From Thalassia testudinum (taxonomy: Eukaryota > Streptophyta > Magnoliopsida > Alismatales > Hydrocharitaceae): 64,000 nt of DNA. The position numbers and the translations under genes were made by a program. Numbering within the stretch: the first letter of the stretch is position 1; the number at the start of each line of letters is the position of its first letter. Of this stretch, positions 10,839 through 20,699 are shown piece by piece. The notes under the pieces are model-generated. The model was not told the origin of the DNA and made no database searches. It saw only the letters and a list, made by a program, of their open reading frames with translations. The DNA lies in NCBI GenBank assembly GCA_037157565.1, contig JAZHRO010000073.1:12344501-12408500 (forward strand), given 5' to 3'.

Positions 10839-12262
10839 ATGAAATTGGATATTTTTAAGGCGATTAATAAATTTGAGGATTGCGAATTTATTAAGGAACT
10901 TGAGGAGGATAATGTGAACATTGAAACTTGTTTGATGGTTTTTGCAATTGAAAGTTCCTCCTTTGATGATGAATTGGACCTGCAACCCTCTATGGCAGAC
11001 CTGTCATCTTCTGAAGAGGTTATTGATTTTATTCACTCTCAACCTCTTCCTCTTGATAAGTCATCAGCATCTTCCTTACCTTCAATCATCAACCTACCCT
11101 AGCTTGAACTAAAACCATTGCCTGAGAATTTGAAATATCAATTTTTAGGACCACAGAAGATGCTCCCTGTGATTATCAGTGCTAAATTAACAAAGGAGCA
11201 AGAGATTAAATTGATCAAGGTCCTGAAGAAATACAAGGAGGTAATTGGTTGGATCATTCATGACCTTAGGGGGATCGAGCCATCTTACTGCAATCATAGA
11301 ATATTCTTGGAAGATGGATCCTGCCTTTCTTGCTAAATGCAGAGATTAAATCCAAATATGCGAGAAGTGGTCAAAAAGGAAATCATTAAGTGGCTCGATG
11401 CAGGAATTATTTATCCAATCTCTGATAGTCCCTGGGTAAGTCCCGTGTAGATTGTTCCCAAGAAAGCCAAGATTACCGTTGTGACAAACGAGACAGGAGA
11501 ATCTGTCACAACTCGTTCAGCTTCCTCTTGGAGGGTTTGTATCAATTACAGGAAGCTGAATACGGCCACGAAAAAGGATCATTTCCCTCTGCCTTTCATT
11601 GATCAAATCTTGGAAAGATTATCCGAGCAGAAGTACTTCTGTTTTCTTGATGGCTACTCGGGAGACAACCAAGTTCCTATCCATCCCAAGGATCAGGAAA
11701 AAACTAGTTTCACTTGTCCCTACGGAACATTTGCTTTCCACAGGATGCCTTTCGATTTATGCAATGCACCTACGACTTTTCAAAGGTGTATGTTAGCCAT
11801 ATCCTCTGACATGGTGGGAAAGTTTATGGAAGTCTTCATGGATTATTTCTTTACTTTTGGAGAATCGTTTGACTCTTGTCTAGCTAATCTAGAAATGATT
11901 CTTAAACGATGCATCAAAACATGATTGGTCCTTTGCTAGGAAAAGAGTCATTTCATGACACAAGAAGGCATCGTCTTGAGTCATGTAATCTCTGAACGGG
12001 GAATTGAAGTGGATAAAGCTAAGGTTGATGCTATCGCTAAACTTCCTCCTCCCATTTCTGTTAAACAAATTCAATCATTTCTTGGTCATGTGGGATTCTA
12101 CGGAAGATTCATCAAGGATTTCTCGAAGGTTGCTTCTTCTTTGAGCAATCTTCTCGCCAAAGAAACGTTGTTTGTTTTCGACAAATCATGTAGTAAGGCA
12201 TTTGATTTCCTGAAAGTGGCAGTCACTTGTGCTCCAGTGTTGCAACCATCGGTTTGGATAGC
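10839..12262 (+). pseudogene. Element B reverse transcriptase
   Basis: The linker (LELKPLPENLKYQFLG near 11105-11150) leads into RT: VVKKEIIKWLDAGIIYPI (about 11370-11425), IVPKK (about 11451), SWRVCINYRKLN (about 11527-11562), DHFPLPFIDQIL (about 11577), FLDGYSG (about 11645), TCPYGTFAFHRMPF (about 11715) and NAPTTFQRCM (about 11762). The catalytic box reads VFMDYF (about 11833) where Athila has VFMDDF, so the second Asp is Tyr. Stops include TAG at 11448-11450 before IVPKK, TGA at about 11922 and TAG near 11937. The RT C-terminal part (SVKQIQSFLGHVGFYGRFIKDFS) is at about 12060-12125. The copy cannot be active. Confidence 0.88.
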
Positions 12263-12768
12263 CCCTTTTGAGATCATGTCGATGCTTCTGATTACGCGGT
12301 CAAGGTTGTTTTGGGTCAGAAAGTTGATAGGAAGCCCTCTGTCATCTACTACGCTAGTAAAACTTTGGATGAAGCCCAGAGGAATTACATTGTTACTGAA
12401 AATGAATTACTAGCTGTAGTATTTGCTTTGGAAAAATTCAGGGCTTATCTCTTAGGGTCTCATGTTATCATTTATACGGACCACTCGGCCTTGAGACATC
12501 TCTTGCCCAAAAAGGATGCCAAACCCCAGCTTATTCGTTGTATTCTTCTACTTCAAGAATTTGATCTTGAAATCAAGGATAAATTCGGGTTACAAAATGT
12601 GGTGGCAGATCATTTGTCGAGACTTCTAATTGATTCTTCTCATCCGGATGTCCTGATTGCTGATACTTTTCTGGATGAAACCATCCTTACAGTTTTAGGT
12701 GTCCAAACCCCACGGTTTGCTGACATTGTTAATTATTTAGTCATTGGTCAAATCCCCCAGGATTAAAC
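12263..12768 (+). pseudogene. Element B RNase H
   Basis: After a frameshift near 12275 the domain reads [14 protein letters not shown] (about 12348), [18 protein letters not shown] (about 12398-12450), [13 protein letters not shown] (about 12470-12508), [11 protein letters not shown] and [10 protein letters not shown] (about 12595-12625). It then runs into [15 protein letters not shown] and a stop at about 12765. This is the Gln-containing form of the EAQ motif that is TAG in element A and in the fragment at 1-762. Integrase follows in the same polyprotein. Confidence 0.85.
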
Positions 12769-13999
12769 CAAGCAACAATGGGATAGACTCAAATCTGAGG
12801 TCAAATACTAGTTCTGGGAGGACCCTGAACTGTACCACATCGGCTCTAATTAGATTATTCACTGATGTGTTTCGGAGAACGAATTCAACAATATACTCGA
12901 GTTCTGCCATGCATCTGCATGTAGTGGACATTTCTCTAGGAAAAAGGCGGCTGCAAGGATTTTACAATCTGGCTTCTATTGGCCATCTTTATTCAAGGAT
13001 GCCCATGATTTCTCAAGGTTGTGTTCCCGATGTCAGGCACTCGGGAGCATAACTAAGAGAGATATGACGCCCCTAAATCCAATTCTTCCTGTCGAAATCT
13101 TCGATGTTTGGGGCATCGATTTCATGAGACCCTTTCTCCATTCATTTGGACATTAGTACATTCTTGTCACTGTTGATTATGTGTCCAAATGGATTGAGGC
13201 AATTCTCATCCGAACCAATGACCAAAAGGTGGTCATAAATTTTGTCAAGAAAGACATCTTTAGCAGGTTCAGGATTTCGAGGGCCATCATCAGTGATGGT
13301 GGCACTCATTTTACTAATGCCCAGTTTCATAATTTGCTGGCTAAATACGGGGTTAATCACTGAATCTCCACACTTTACCATCCCTAGATGAATGGACAGG
13401 TCGAGATCTCCAATCGGGAGATCAAGAATATTCTACAGAAAATAGTTAGGCCTGATCGCAAGGACTGGACTCAAAAGCTTAAGGATGCTCTTTGGATCTA
13501 CCGTACTATGTATGAAATGCCCATCGGCATGTATTCATTTCGTTTAGTGTACGGAAAGGCATGTCATTTACCCGTAGAGATTGAACATAGGGCATTCTGG
13601 GCAATCAAGCAATGCAATTTAGATATGAGTTTAGCTGGGAAGACCAGAAAACTCCAACTATCTGAGTTGGAAGAGCTTAGAAATGATGCATATGAGAATG
13701 CCAAGATCTACAAGGCTCAAACCAAACCTTTATATGATTAATTGATTTCCCAAAAGAGCTTTGAGCCGAACCAGAATGTTTGGTTATTCGATTCTCGACT
13801 TAACCTCTTTCCCGGCAAACTTAGATCAAAATTGAACAACCCATTCATTATCGACCATATTTTTCCAAATGGAGCCGTTCAGATCTCTGACCCAAAGACG
13901 GATAACACATTTAAAGTCAATGGTCAATGTCAAAAGCTTGTTACTGACCGTACTCTTCCAGAACTCGTATCAGACACGGTTGCTCTAGCCATATTGTGA
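12769..13999 (+). pseudogene. Element B integrase
   Basis: The HHCC zinc region (CHASACSGHFS about 12907, CSRCQ about 13024) is intact in Cys positions. The core Asp residues are in GIDFMRP (about 13115) and IISDGGTHF (about 13288), and the core Glu in [11 protein letters not shown] (about 13397). [25 protein letters not shown] (about 13553-13610) and a C-terminal QNVWLFDSRLN...VNGQCQKL stretch follow, ending at 13999. Stops lie near 12808, 12852, 13156, 13361, 13385-13387 (YHP-stop-MNGQ) and 13739. By family it joins cDNA to host DNA. The end gives no chromodomain signature, as expected for Athila. Confidence 0.88.
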
Positions 14000-14571
14000 C
14001 TTCTTTGGCTAGACTTCGCCTAGCTAACAGCATTAAACTTAGCAGTTATACATATGACACAAAGCTAACCCAAACTTCATATTTAGGTGATATCTTTCAT
14101 ACTCTACCCTTTCTTTCATGTCTCTTTTTCTCAATGTGGACATTGCATCAACTAGGCATGGGGGAGTGGATTCATTTTTGAATCATTTTGTTAGCTTTGT
14201 GAAATTCTTGTAAATTGTATCTCTTCTTATATATACATAAAAAAAATCGAATTAGAAAGGAATACTTGGACATTAGGACTTTTCAATCTTAAGAAATATT
14301 ACAATAGGATCTGAACACAAAGACCCTTCAGGTCTTTAGACTTAATCGGCTCATGTATCCACTAAAATGTGGATTTATTTTTCAAGTCATCTCCATCTTA
14401 ATTCTATTGTAATTTGATTAAATAAGTTTGGGTTATAAGTACACGACTTATCAACCCACGCTCTGATTTGAGGGAACTTTAAGTCTAAAGCATCTACACA
14501 CTTTCTTTTCACTAACTTGTTGATCAGCGATTTTAACAGAAATTAGGTAGCTAATGAAACTTCTAGGGTGA

Positions 14572-14842
14572 TATGGCTGGTAAGTTATTGTGGGTAACAA
14601 CCCATAGGTAGGTTGTCTAAATCCCAGTCACTGGACCCTTCTCTTCTTACTGCCTTTAGGTAAATCTTAAACAAGGGAAGCCAACTACTTAAAAAAAAAA
14701 GGTCAAAAAAATGAAAAGAAAAAAAAAGAAAAGGTGAAAAGAAAAAAAGAAGAAAACAAAAGAAATAAGCCACACTTTGCCGCACAAGTATGGCTGGCAA
14801 GTTGTCGGTGGTAACAGCTCATTGACAGGTTGTCCAGAACCC
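14572..14842 (+). repeat. Imperfect direct repeat pair in B 3' region
   Basis: 14572-14625 and 14789-14842 both run TATGGCTGG-AAGTT...GGTAACA...AGGTTGTC...AACCCA or close variants. Identity is roughly three quarters by eye. An A/G-rich low-complexity run separates them. Confidence 0.6.
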
Positions 14843-15373
14843 AACTCAAGAAATGCACTAAAAATTCCCAAAACACTTAGGAAGAAGCGGAGAAGTAGAA
14901 TAAATCGGGGAGATATACACTCGATTCACCCTTGTGTTGATCCCATAAAAATAAAAGTAGGGAGAAAGCTACTGGTCGTAAAGATACACCTTTAGGCAGA
15001 ACTCTCTTTTTAAGGTCACCTAGAGGCGTAGAAACCCGAAATCCATTCTAATTGCCGATCAATGAGTCTATCACATTCACAATAAGGTGCTTAGAACTTA
15101 GAGTTCTCATCAAATCTTGGGTGAGTTGAATGACCGTAGAAAGCCACTCTTTAACCCTAAACTCAAAAATCCAAAAAAATTAGAAAAGAAGAAAAAGTGA
15201 AAAAGAAATTTTTCTTTGAATAAGGCGAGAGCTTGAGCTGATTTGCATTTTGGCAGATACCCGGGCACTGTTATGTCTTTGAAAGTTCAAATCCTCTGTA
15301 AAAATGTTCTTAATATTGAAAATAACTTATGCTCAAGTAATCCAATCTAATTCTTTTATAAATATCATGTAGT

Positions 15374-15410
15374 TTTTGCTAGGGACTAGCAAAAGATAGG
15401 CATGGAGGTG
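15374..15410 (+). promoter_or_regulatory. Stem-loop plus polypurine tract of element B
   Basis: Arms TTTTGCTAG and CTAGCAAAA pair perfectly (9 bp) around the loop GGA (15374-15394). The purine-rich GATAGGCATGGAGGTG (15395-15410) follows and the LTR TG starts at 15411. By position this is the primer for plus-strand DNA synthesis. Confidence 0.75.
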
Positions 15411-17040
15411 TGATGTAAACATGATTATATTACATAAAATGTCTATTTATGCATGTTTTTAAGCATAGAATTGCATTACATACTATAAATATTGCATAAC
15501 ATGCATCATCTTGTATTTAGATTAGTATGAATAAAAAGGAGGTTAATTATCTTTTTTTATGGTTAAGGACAGAGCGACCTTTTATCAGGACCTCAAATCG
15601 AAGATCCAACTATACGGATCTTATCAGAGTGATAATTGGAGTTCAACGACTCCAAGATCGCCCTAATCGGATATCCGTAGCATCTGATAGAGACAGAGGA
15701 ATTCTAGAAGGTCAAGGACCAAGATGGTGTTGATCCACACTTCAGACGACAAATCGGATTGCACAAATGGATTCAAATAGATGAACTCATCCTAATAGCG
15801 TGAAAATTGACTCAATCTGATACCCGTGGCATGATTTACATCACCTAGAAGATGGACGGCTAAGTTGGTGCCACGTGGCACCATCTCAGCCACCCAACCA
15901 GCCGCACGCACCCGCTGAAGCACTTCGCGCCAGCGCTTCTCCGCCGTTGGATCAACATCCAATGGCTATGAGGCGCGCATGCTTGAGTTAAGCGCTCGAC
16001 ACAAACACGCCCGTAGCACGTTGGTCAAGTGACTTAACGAGGCGAGGAGATGCGGGATCGAGCCCCCGCACGCCTTAATGAGGCACAAGCACGATCGACC
16101 GCACGATGAGGATCCAACGGCTACATGCGGCCAATAACGTCCATGCGCCATCTGATGCCTCCGCGTGACGTGGGATCTCATGCACAAGGTGTGCGGTTGA
16201 GGCATAACGAGGAGCGCTCTCAACCGTTCGATCTCACGATCGGACGACCAAGATCTGATAGACGTGGATGGGTGTTGAGGTGCAAGGAGGCAAGCAGGCG
16301 CGCACCACCCTCGAAGGCCACGTTCAGGCCTTTAGTGACGGATTTATCCTTCACTAAAGGTCCTGAATTAATGATTTTCAACATATAATGACCAAAATGC
16401 CCTCACTCCTTGCAACTATAAAAGGAGACCCCCTCCATACAAATTTCTCATCCCTTCTCTTCTCTCCCTCTCCAAAGCTCAAGAGAAGCTTGTCCCACAC
16501 CCGAGATGCTCCTCAAGAGATAAAGTCAAATTTTCGCCCCCATTTCTAAAGCGGATCCCGCGACGATGACGACGTGCTGCCTCATTTTCGTTCTTCCTGC
16601 CTCGACCTCCTTCCCACTCCATTCTTCATTTCCAGGAGTCGTCCCGTCCGGCTCGTCCTCCAAGCGATCGTCGAGGAGGATAACTTCTCTCTCCCATTCC
16701 TTTTTCCTACTTTTTAGAGTAGAATTTTCCTGCTTTCTAGTTGTAATAGTTTTTCTGCTTTCTAATGTAATTTCTCGCTTACTTAATTGTATAAGCATTT
16801 TGAAGTTTCAAGTGAATGTTTCTCTCCCTCTCTCTCTCTTATTCTGATTGTTTATAGTGTTTCATTTCATTGTAATTACTCCACTTTTTAACAAAAACAT
16901 GAAAAAAATATAATTGTGAATTTAGATCGATGTAGCCTCCCTTAGTTCGACCTGGGATTTCTATTTCGGTATAAATTGTATTTGTTGAACCTGAGTTCTT
17001 TCCTTTTCAAACTACAATGACAGATTTTCAAAATCAAATT
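15411..17040 (+). mobile_element. 3' LTR of element B
   Basis: Begins TGATGTAAACATG directly after the polypurine tract. U3 has a GC-rich block (about 15830-16330), TCCAACGGCTA at 16113-16123 and TATAAAAGG at 16417-16425. U5 ends with ACTACAATGACA and a GATTTT/AAAATC hairpin (17023-17035), like the solo copy at 40450, but lacks the final CA (...CAAATT). Length about 1.63 kb. Confidence 0.8.
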
Positions 17041-18039
17041 TGATAGCATAGTAACCTGTCGCTTCAACAGGTGGCTATCAAGGCAAGGGAGAGGATATTT
17101 ATAAATGGTGTTGCAATAACCTTTTAGGGTTTCCTAGATTGTTTGGAATTTTCAGCCACCTTATGTTCATAATTTTAATTTGTAGATAAAGAGAAACATG
17201 TAGCCCTTGAAATCAGCTTTCAAATGCATCTTGAATCACTCGATTTGGATTTAAAAAGGACAGAGTAATGCTCGAAATACTAAAGGTGTGTCAGGCTATC
17301 ATGAATTATGGTATTAGGATTCTAGAATATAGAAAGTAGGAACATGAATTTTAGAAGGTGGATCTTGGAATTGATGGTGGACGTCCAAGGGCTTTTTTGG
17401 TATGTTAATTGGTGTGGAAAAAGGCCTCTTATGGTTTCTAAAGGTGCCTTTAATGTGGACCTAAAGGGAAAATTCAATGGTGTGTTCATACTTGAGAGAA
17501 TTAAGGAAAGGAAATCAATCAAGTTTATTTGATTGGAATTGAATACTCTTGATTGATTTTCTTCCAAAGAATAATAACACATCAATATATATATTTTTGT
17601 TGGATAAATAAGGTTGGGTGTGGACCATGGTGCCATTAGGATTAGGGTTTTAGGGTTTCTTTTCCATTTCAATGCATTTTTGTCCATTTCTAAGTTCCCA
17701 AGATCATTTTGACCCATTTCTCTCCATTTTTGAACTCTAGATAGTTGCCCCATTTCTCTCTATATCATCTGCCTCAACCTCCATTAAAACTATGATTACT
17801 AGTCTAATAAAAAAATAGACTTATCAATGTAGAAATAACCTACAATGTATCTTGTTTAACCTAAATGCAGATATGCAGAATATGAAGTATCTAAATGTAA
17901 CTAGGCCTTCATTAATATGAAACTGACATTATTTAGGCATTATTTAGATACAAAAATATGTGTTCATATGAGAGTCCAAATTAGCCCTATAGACAAAGAG
18001 GACAAAAAGAATATATGGCTGCTCGCTCTCCCTAAATCA
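17041..18039. other. Unassigned AT-rich DNA, maybe an LTR start
   Basis: It opens with a strong hairpin, TGATAGC...ACCTGT/ACAGGT...GCTATCA (17041-17080), much like the stem-loops that begin other LTRs here, but no polypurine tract precedes it. A related stretch (GATAGCCACCT..GGCGACA) is at about 25304-25325. A minus-strand ORF of 143 codons (17322-17753) has no recognisable domain and I do not call it a gene. Confidence 0.35.
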
Positions 18040-18514
18040 CATGTTTGGTAGGCCCTATATCACCGTTCACCCACCCAAAAGCCAAACATCACCAATGATT
18101 TTTCATGCGAGAAATATCACCAATGATTTTTTTATCGAAACCAAATACCATCGGTGATTTTTACGTGTGATCCATATATAACTGGTAATTTTTGTATTCG
18201 AACTAAATATCGCAGGTGAGATCTGAAATGTCACTAATAATTCTTGCATTCAAATTAAAAATCACCAGTTGGTAGTGAAATCACCCACATGCATTAAAAA
18301 AAGACAAATATCATTGGTGATTCTTGCATTCGAATCATAAATCACCTGTAGGTGGTAAAAATCACCCACATCCATTCAAAAAAGATAAATATCACCGGTG
18401 ATTCTTTCATTCAAACCAAAAATCATCGATAGGTGATGAAAGTCACCCACATACATTGAAAAATGACAAATATCACCATTGATATTTTGAATGCACCGGT
18501 GCATTCTAGTAGTG
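18040..18514 (+). mobile_element. Right end of a CACTA-type DNA transposon
   Basis: The block ends in GCATTCTAGTAGTG (18501-18514), whose complement starts CACTACTAG, the terminal type of CACTA (En/Spm) elements. Inside are at least seven subterminal repeats around ATCACCGGTGATT, often followed by CTTGCATTC or CTTTCATTC, in both orientations (for example near 18122, 18151, 18312, 18400, 18477). A perfect ATGCACCGGTGCAT palindrome lies near the end (18491-18504). No transposase ORF and no left terminus were found within 2 kb, so this is a fragment or a non-autonomous copy. Confidence 0.65.
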
Positions 18515-20030
18515 GGTACCACCTAGGTGAAGAGAGTGCAAGTATGAGGAGTGCTCATGACAACAACCCCACATTTTCAATCATTTTGCATGAAAAAAGC
18601 TAGAAAAGAAAAGATCGAATCATCAATATCGGTATTGGGCAAGCTGCCTAGATGCCTGAAAATCGCTAATACCAATACTAGGCCATTTCTATTCCATAAG
18701 GTAGATAAGGTGCCAACACTGGTACTAATCATCAGTGCCGATACTGGGCCCTCCCAACTTATTCTTTTTTGGGTGTTGGGGCCATGAAACCTAGTTATTA
18801 TCGGTACTAGGTGGTTCCAAACCCAAGTTTTGTACAAGGATAGCATTACACACCACCCAAGTATACTCTTCCCTGCCTCAGTTATCTAGATTCATTTTCC
18901 CTACCTTAGCTGACCTTCAAGGACCACTTGAAACCCTAAAATCATCTACCAAAATTGAAATGACCCTAGGGACTACCGTAGAAATTCTAAATTCTCCGAG
19001 GTGGTTTCTGAAATTATTACATGTCAAACGAACACCTGAGAATCGCCTTGTGATTTTCTAAACTCCAGGGGTCTTATTGTAATTTTTGCATGTTAATTAT
19101 GACGGTTAATGGCCCCATGGAGTTTTTCTTTTCATAATTTTCTGCACCCTAGAAACCCACATAGGGATCCCCATGAAGTTCTTTCCTTCCTGACAGGGCA
19201 AGGTGAAATTTTAACGCCCCTAAGTCTTACCTCGTGGACCTCAAATGAAAGAACTAATTTTGTGGGGCCTAATCTACAATATCCCAACTCTGCATTACCC
19301 TAACAATTTACACCAAACTCCCCACTACAAATACCCTACCCCCACCTCGGGTGTTGTACCCTCATCTTGAGAGCTACGCCACCCCACTAAGTTTTGTTAG
19401 TTTGAATCAAATTCATATGAAAAAGAACCAAATCTCTAGATCGGAATTTTCCATCAGAATAACTTACCATACCACATCTCTATGACTAGTTTGAAATACC
19501 ATCCCTAGGCCTTAAGGTACTCAAGTATGGGTCAAGATACAAACTTGATCAGCTTTAGCCTTGGGTCTTCGACAAAGGTTTCTATGGCCTCAAAGCTTAC
19601 CTAAGGGTTTGTTGACCCTAGAGGTTAAAGCACCAGTGCGTTTATGTAAAAAGTTCCATGTTCAACTTGCCAACGCATTTTTCAGAACAGACGTAGAGAT
19701 ATTTTTGAGATTTTTCTCTTTTTGTAAATTTTGTGAATACTCTAAATCTAACCTTGGATTAGCCATCAACATGGTCTGTGTCAGATTTCTTATTCCCACC
19801 ATCAATTCTCGAAGGGTCCCTAGCATTCGATGCTTTGGGATAGTACCGCCTATGGCAACCCTTAGAACCCTGGTAATTGACACTTCGTGATAGTGTCACC
19901 CATGACATTTTTTAGCACATCCAGGCCCTGGCAATCGACATTTTGGAGTAATGTTGCCCATGGTATCTGAACAGCACAATGCGCTTACATGCCCCTAGTA
20001 GGATATTTTAATATCCTAAGAGATAAGTGC
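18515..20030. other. Degraded repeat DNA, family unknown
   Basis: No ORF with a recognised domain. 18620-18810 has loose copies of a (A/C)GGTACT or GGTATT palindrome resembling the array at 8741-9053. 19822-19970 has three diverged units of about 50 bp. The rest looks like old LTR or noncoding element sequence, but I cannot assign it. Confidence 0.35.
19822..19970 (+). repeat. Three diverged ~50-bp units
   Basis: Units start near 19822, 19872 and 19930. Each reads roughly GCAATCGAC-TTT-GG-ATAGTGTCGCCCATGGCA with substitutions, ending in CCCTGG before the next unit. They are imperfect but in register. Confidence 0.55.
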
Positions 20031-20699
20031 TAAGGAGATGACATGTTATAATGCATCCTCAAGGGGATTATTTATTTCTCCTCTCATGCGATGAGGACTC
20101 TTTTAATCAACTTGTGTTTTCAAGCCTTTCCTAAGTCAAATTTTTGAGAAACCATTTTTTTAGATAGAGGAATTTTTGATGTTATTCTTCATTAAGTTCA
20201 TCAAACCTGGCCAGTGTATGAGATGTGGATGCTTAAGTTACAATGACCCGCAAACCAAAAGGTAGACAAAGAGGCCATATACTCCTAAACTAAGCTGTAG
20301 ACTTAATACATCAGCATCTCAACTTTCTTAACCACTTGAAGAATAATCCATATCTTAACAAATACTCTAATTTTTAAGCCAAATAGGCCCTAGAGGCCTA
20401 AAGTTAGTATATGTCACTTATCTCCTATGGTTTAGCACTTCAGGTCTTAATTCATCATTCGTTATAGCTTAAAAGTTAGGTAAACTCTTCCATAATCAAA
20501 TGCTAGGACTAATATAATTTTTACTCATTTTCCTTTCTATGTCTCTCTTTTTTATGATGCAATATATATAACTACTAATGCACTAACTACATGCATGCAA
20601 AATATGTATAAATGCTATGTACAACTTTATGTTATATCCCCCCATGCCTAGATCTAACAATGTCCTCATTGGAAAGTAAAAAGCAAGAAAAGGTATTAC
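20031..20699 (-). other. 3' noncoding region of element H
   Basis: Contains the complement of an internal polypurine tract (CCCCCCATGCCTAG, about 20639-20652) next to stem CAATG/CATTG (20658-20671), the same module that follows pol in A, B, C and F. Its LTR was not identified to the left. Confidence 0.55.

Larger units (their letters stand above)
14000..15410 (+). other. 3' noncoding region of element B
   Basis: No convincing ORF. Internal polypurine tract CTAGGCATGGGGGAG at about 14152-14166, preceded by stem CAATG/CATTG (14132-14145). Two imperfect direct repeats of about 54 bp (14572-14625 and 14789-14842) flank an A/G-rich stretch (about 14690-14765). The end has a 9-bp stem-loop (15374-15394), then the polypurine tract (15395-15410) touching the LTR. 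Confidence 0.7.
5158..17040 (+). mobile_element. Element B: Athila-type LTR retrotransposon, degenerate
   Basis: Order: LTR (5158-6748), leader, gag, protease, RT, RNase H, integrase, 3' noncoding region, polypurine tract, LTR (15411-17040). Both LTRs start TGATGTAAACATG and carry TATAAAAGG at matching places. Taking out the 1.4-kb insertion in gag, the element is about 10.5 kb. Flanks do not agree (GACGG at 5153-5157 on the left, TGATA at 17041-17045 on the right), and the interrupted pol of A does not resume at 17041. The two ends therefore no longer reflect one clean insertion. No intact ORF remains, so B is not autonomous now. Confidence 0.8.

Noticed and set aside
758..17045. TGATA pair as a true target duplication of an A+B composite
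   Set aside because: Five-base match between unrelated LTR ends, and no clear continuation of the pol reading after 17041. Kept only as a hint under the B flank finding.
17322..17753. Minus-strand ORF of 143 codons as a possible host gene
   Set aside because: No recognisable domain or signal and AT-driven composition; surrounded by transposon debris. No promoter or splice pattern I could support.
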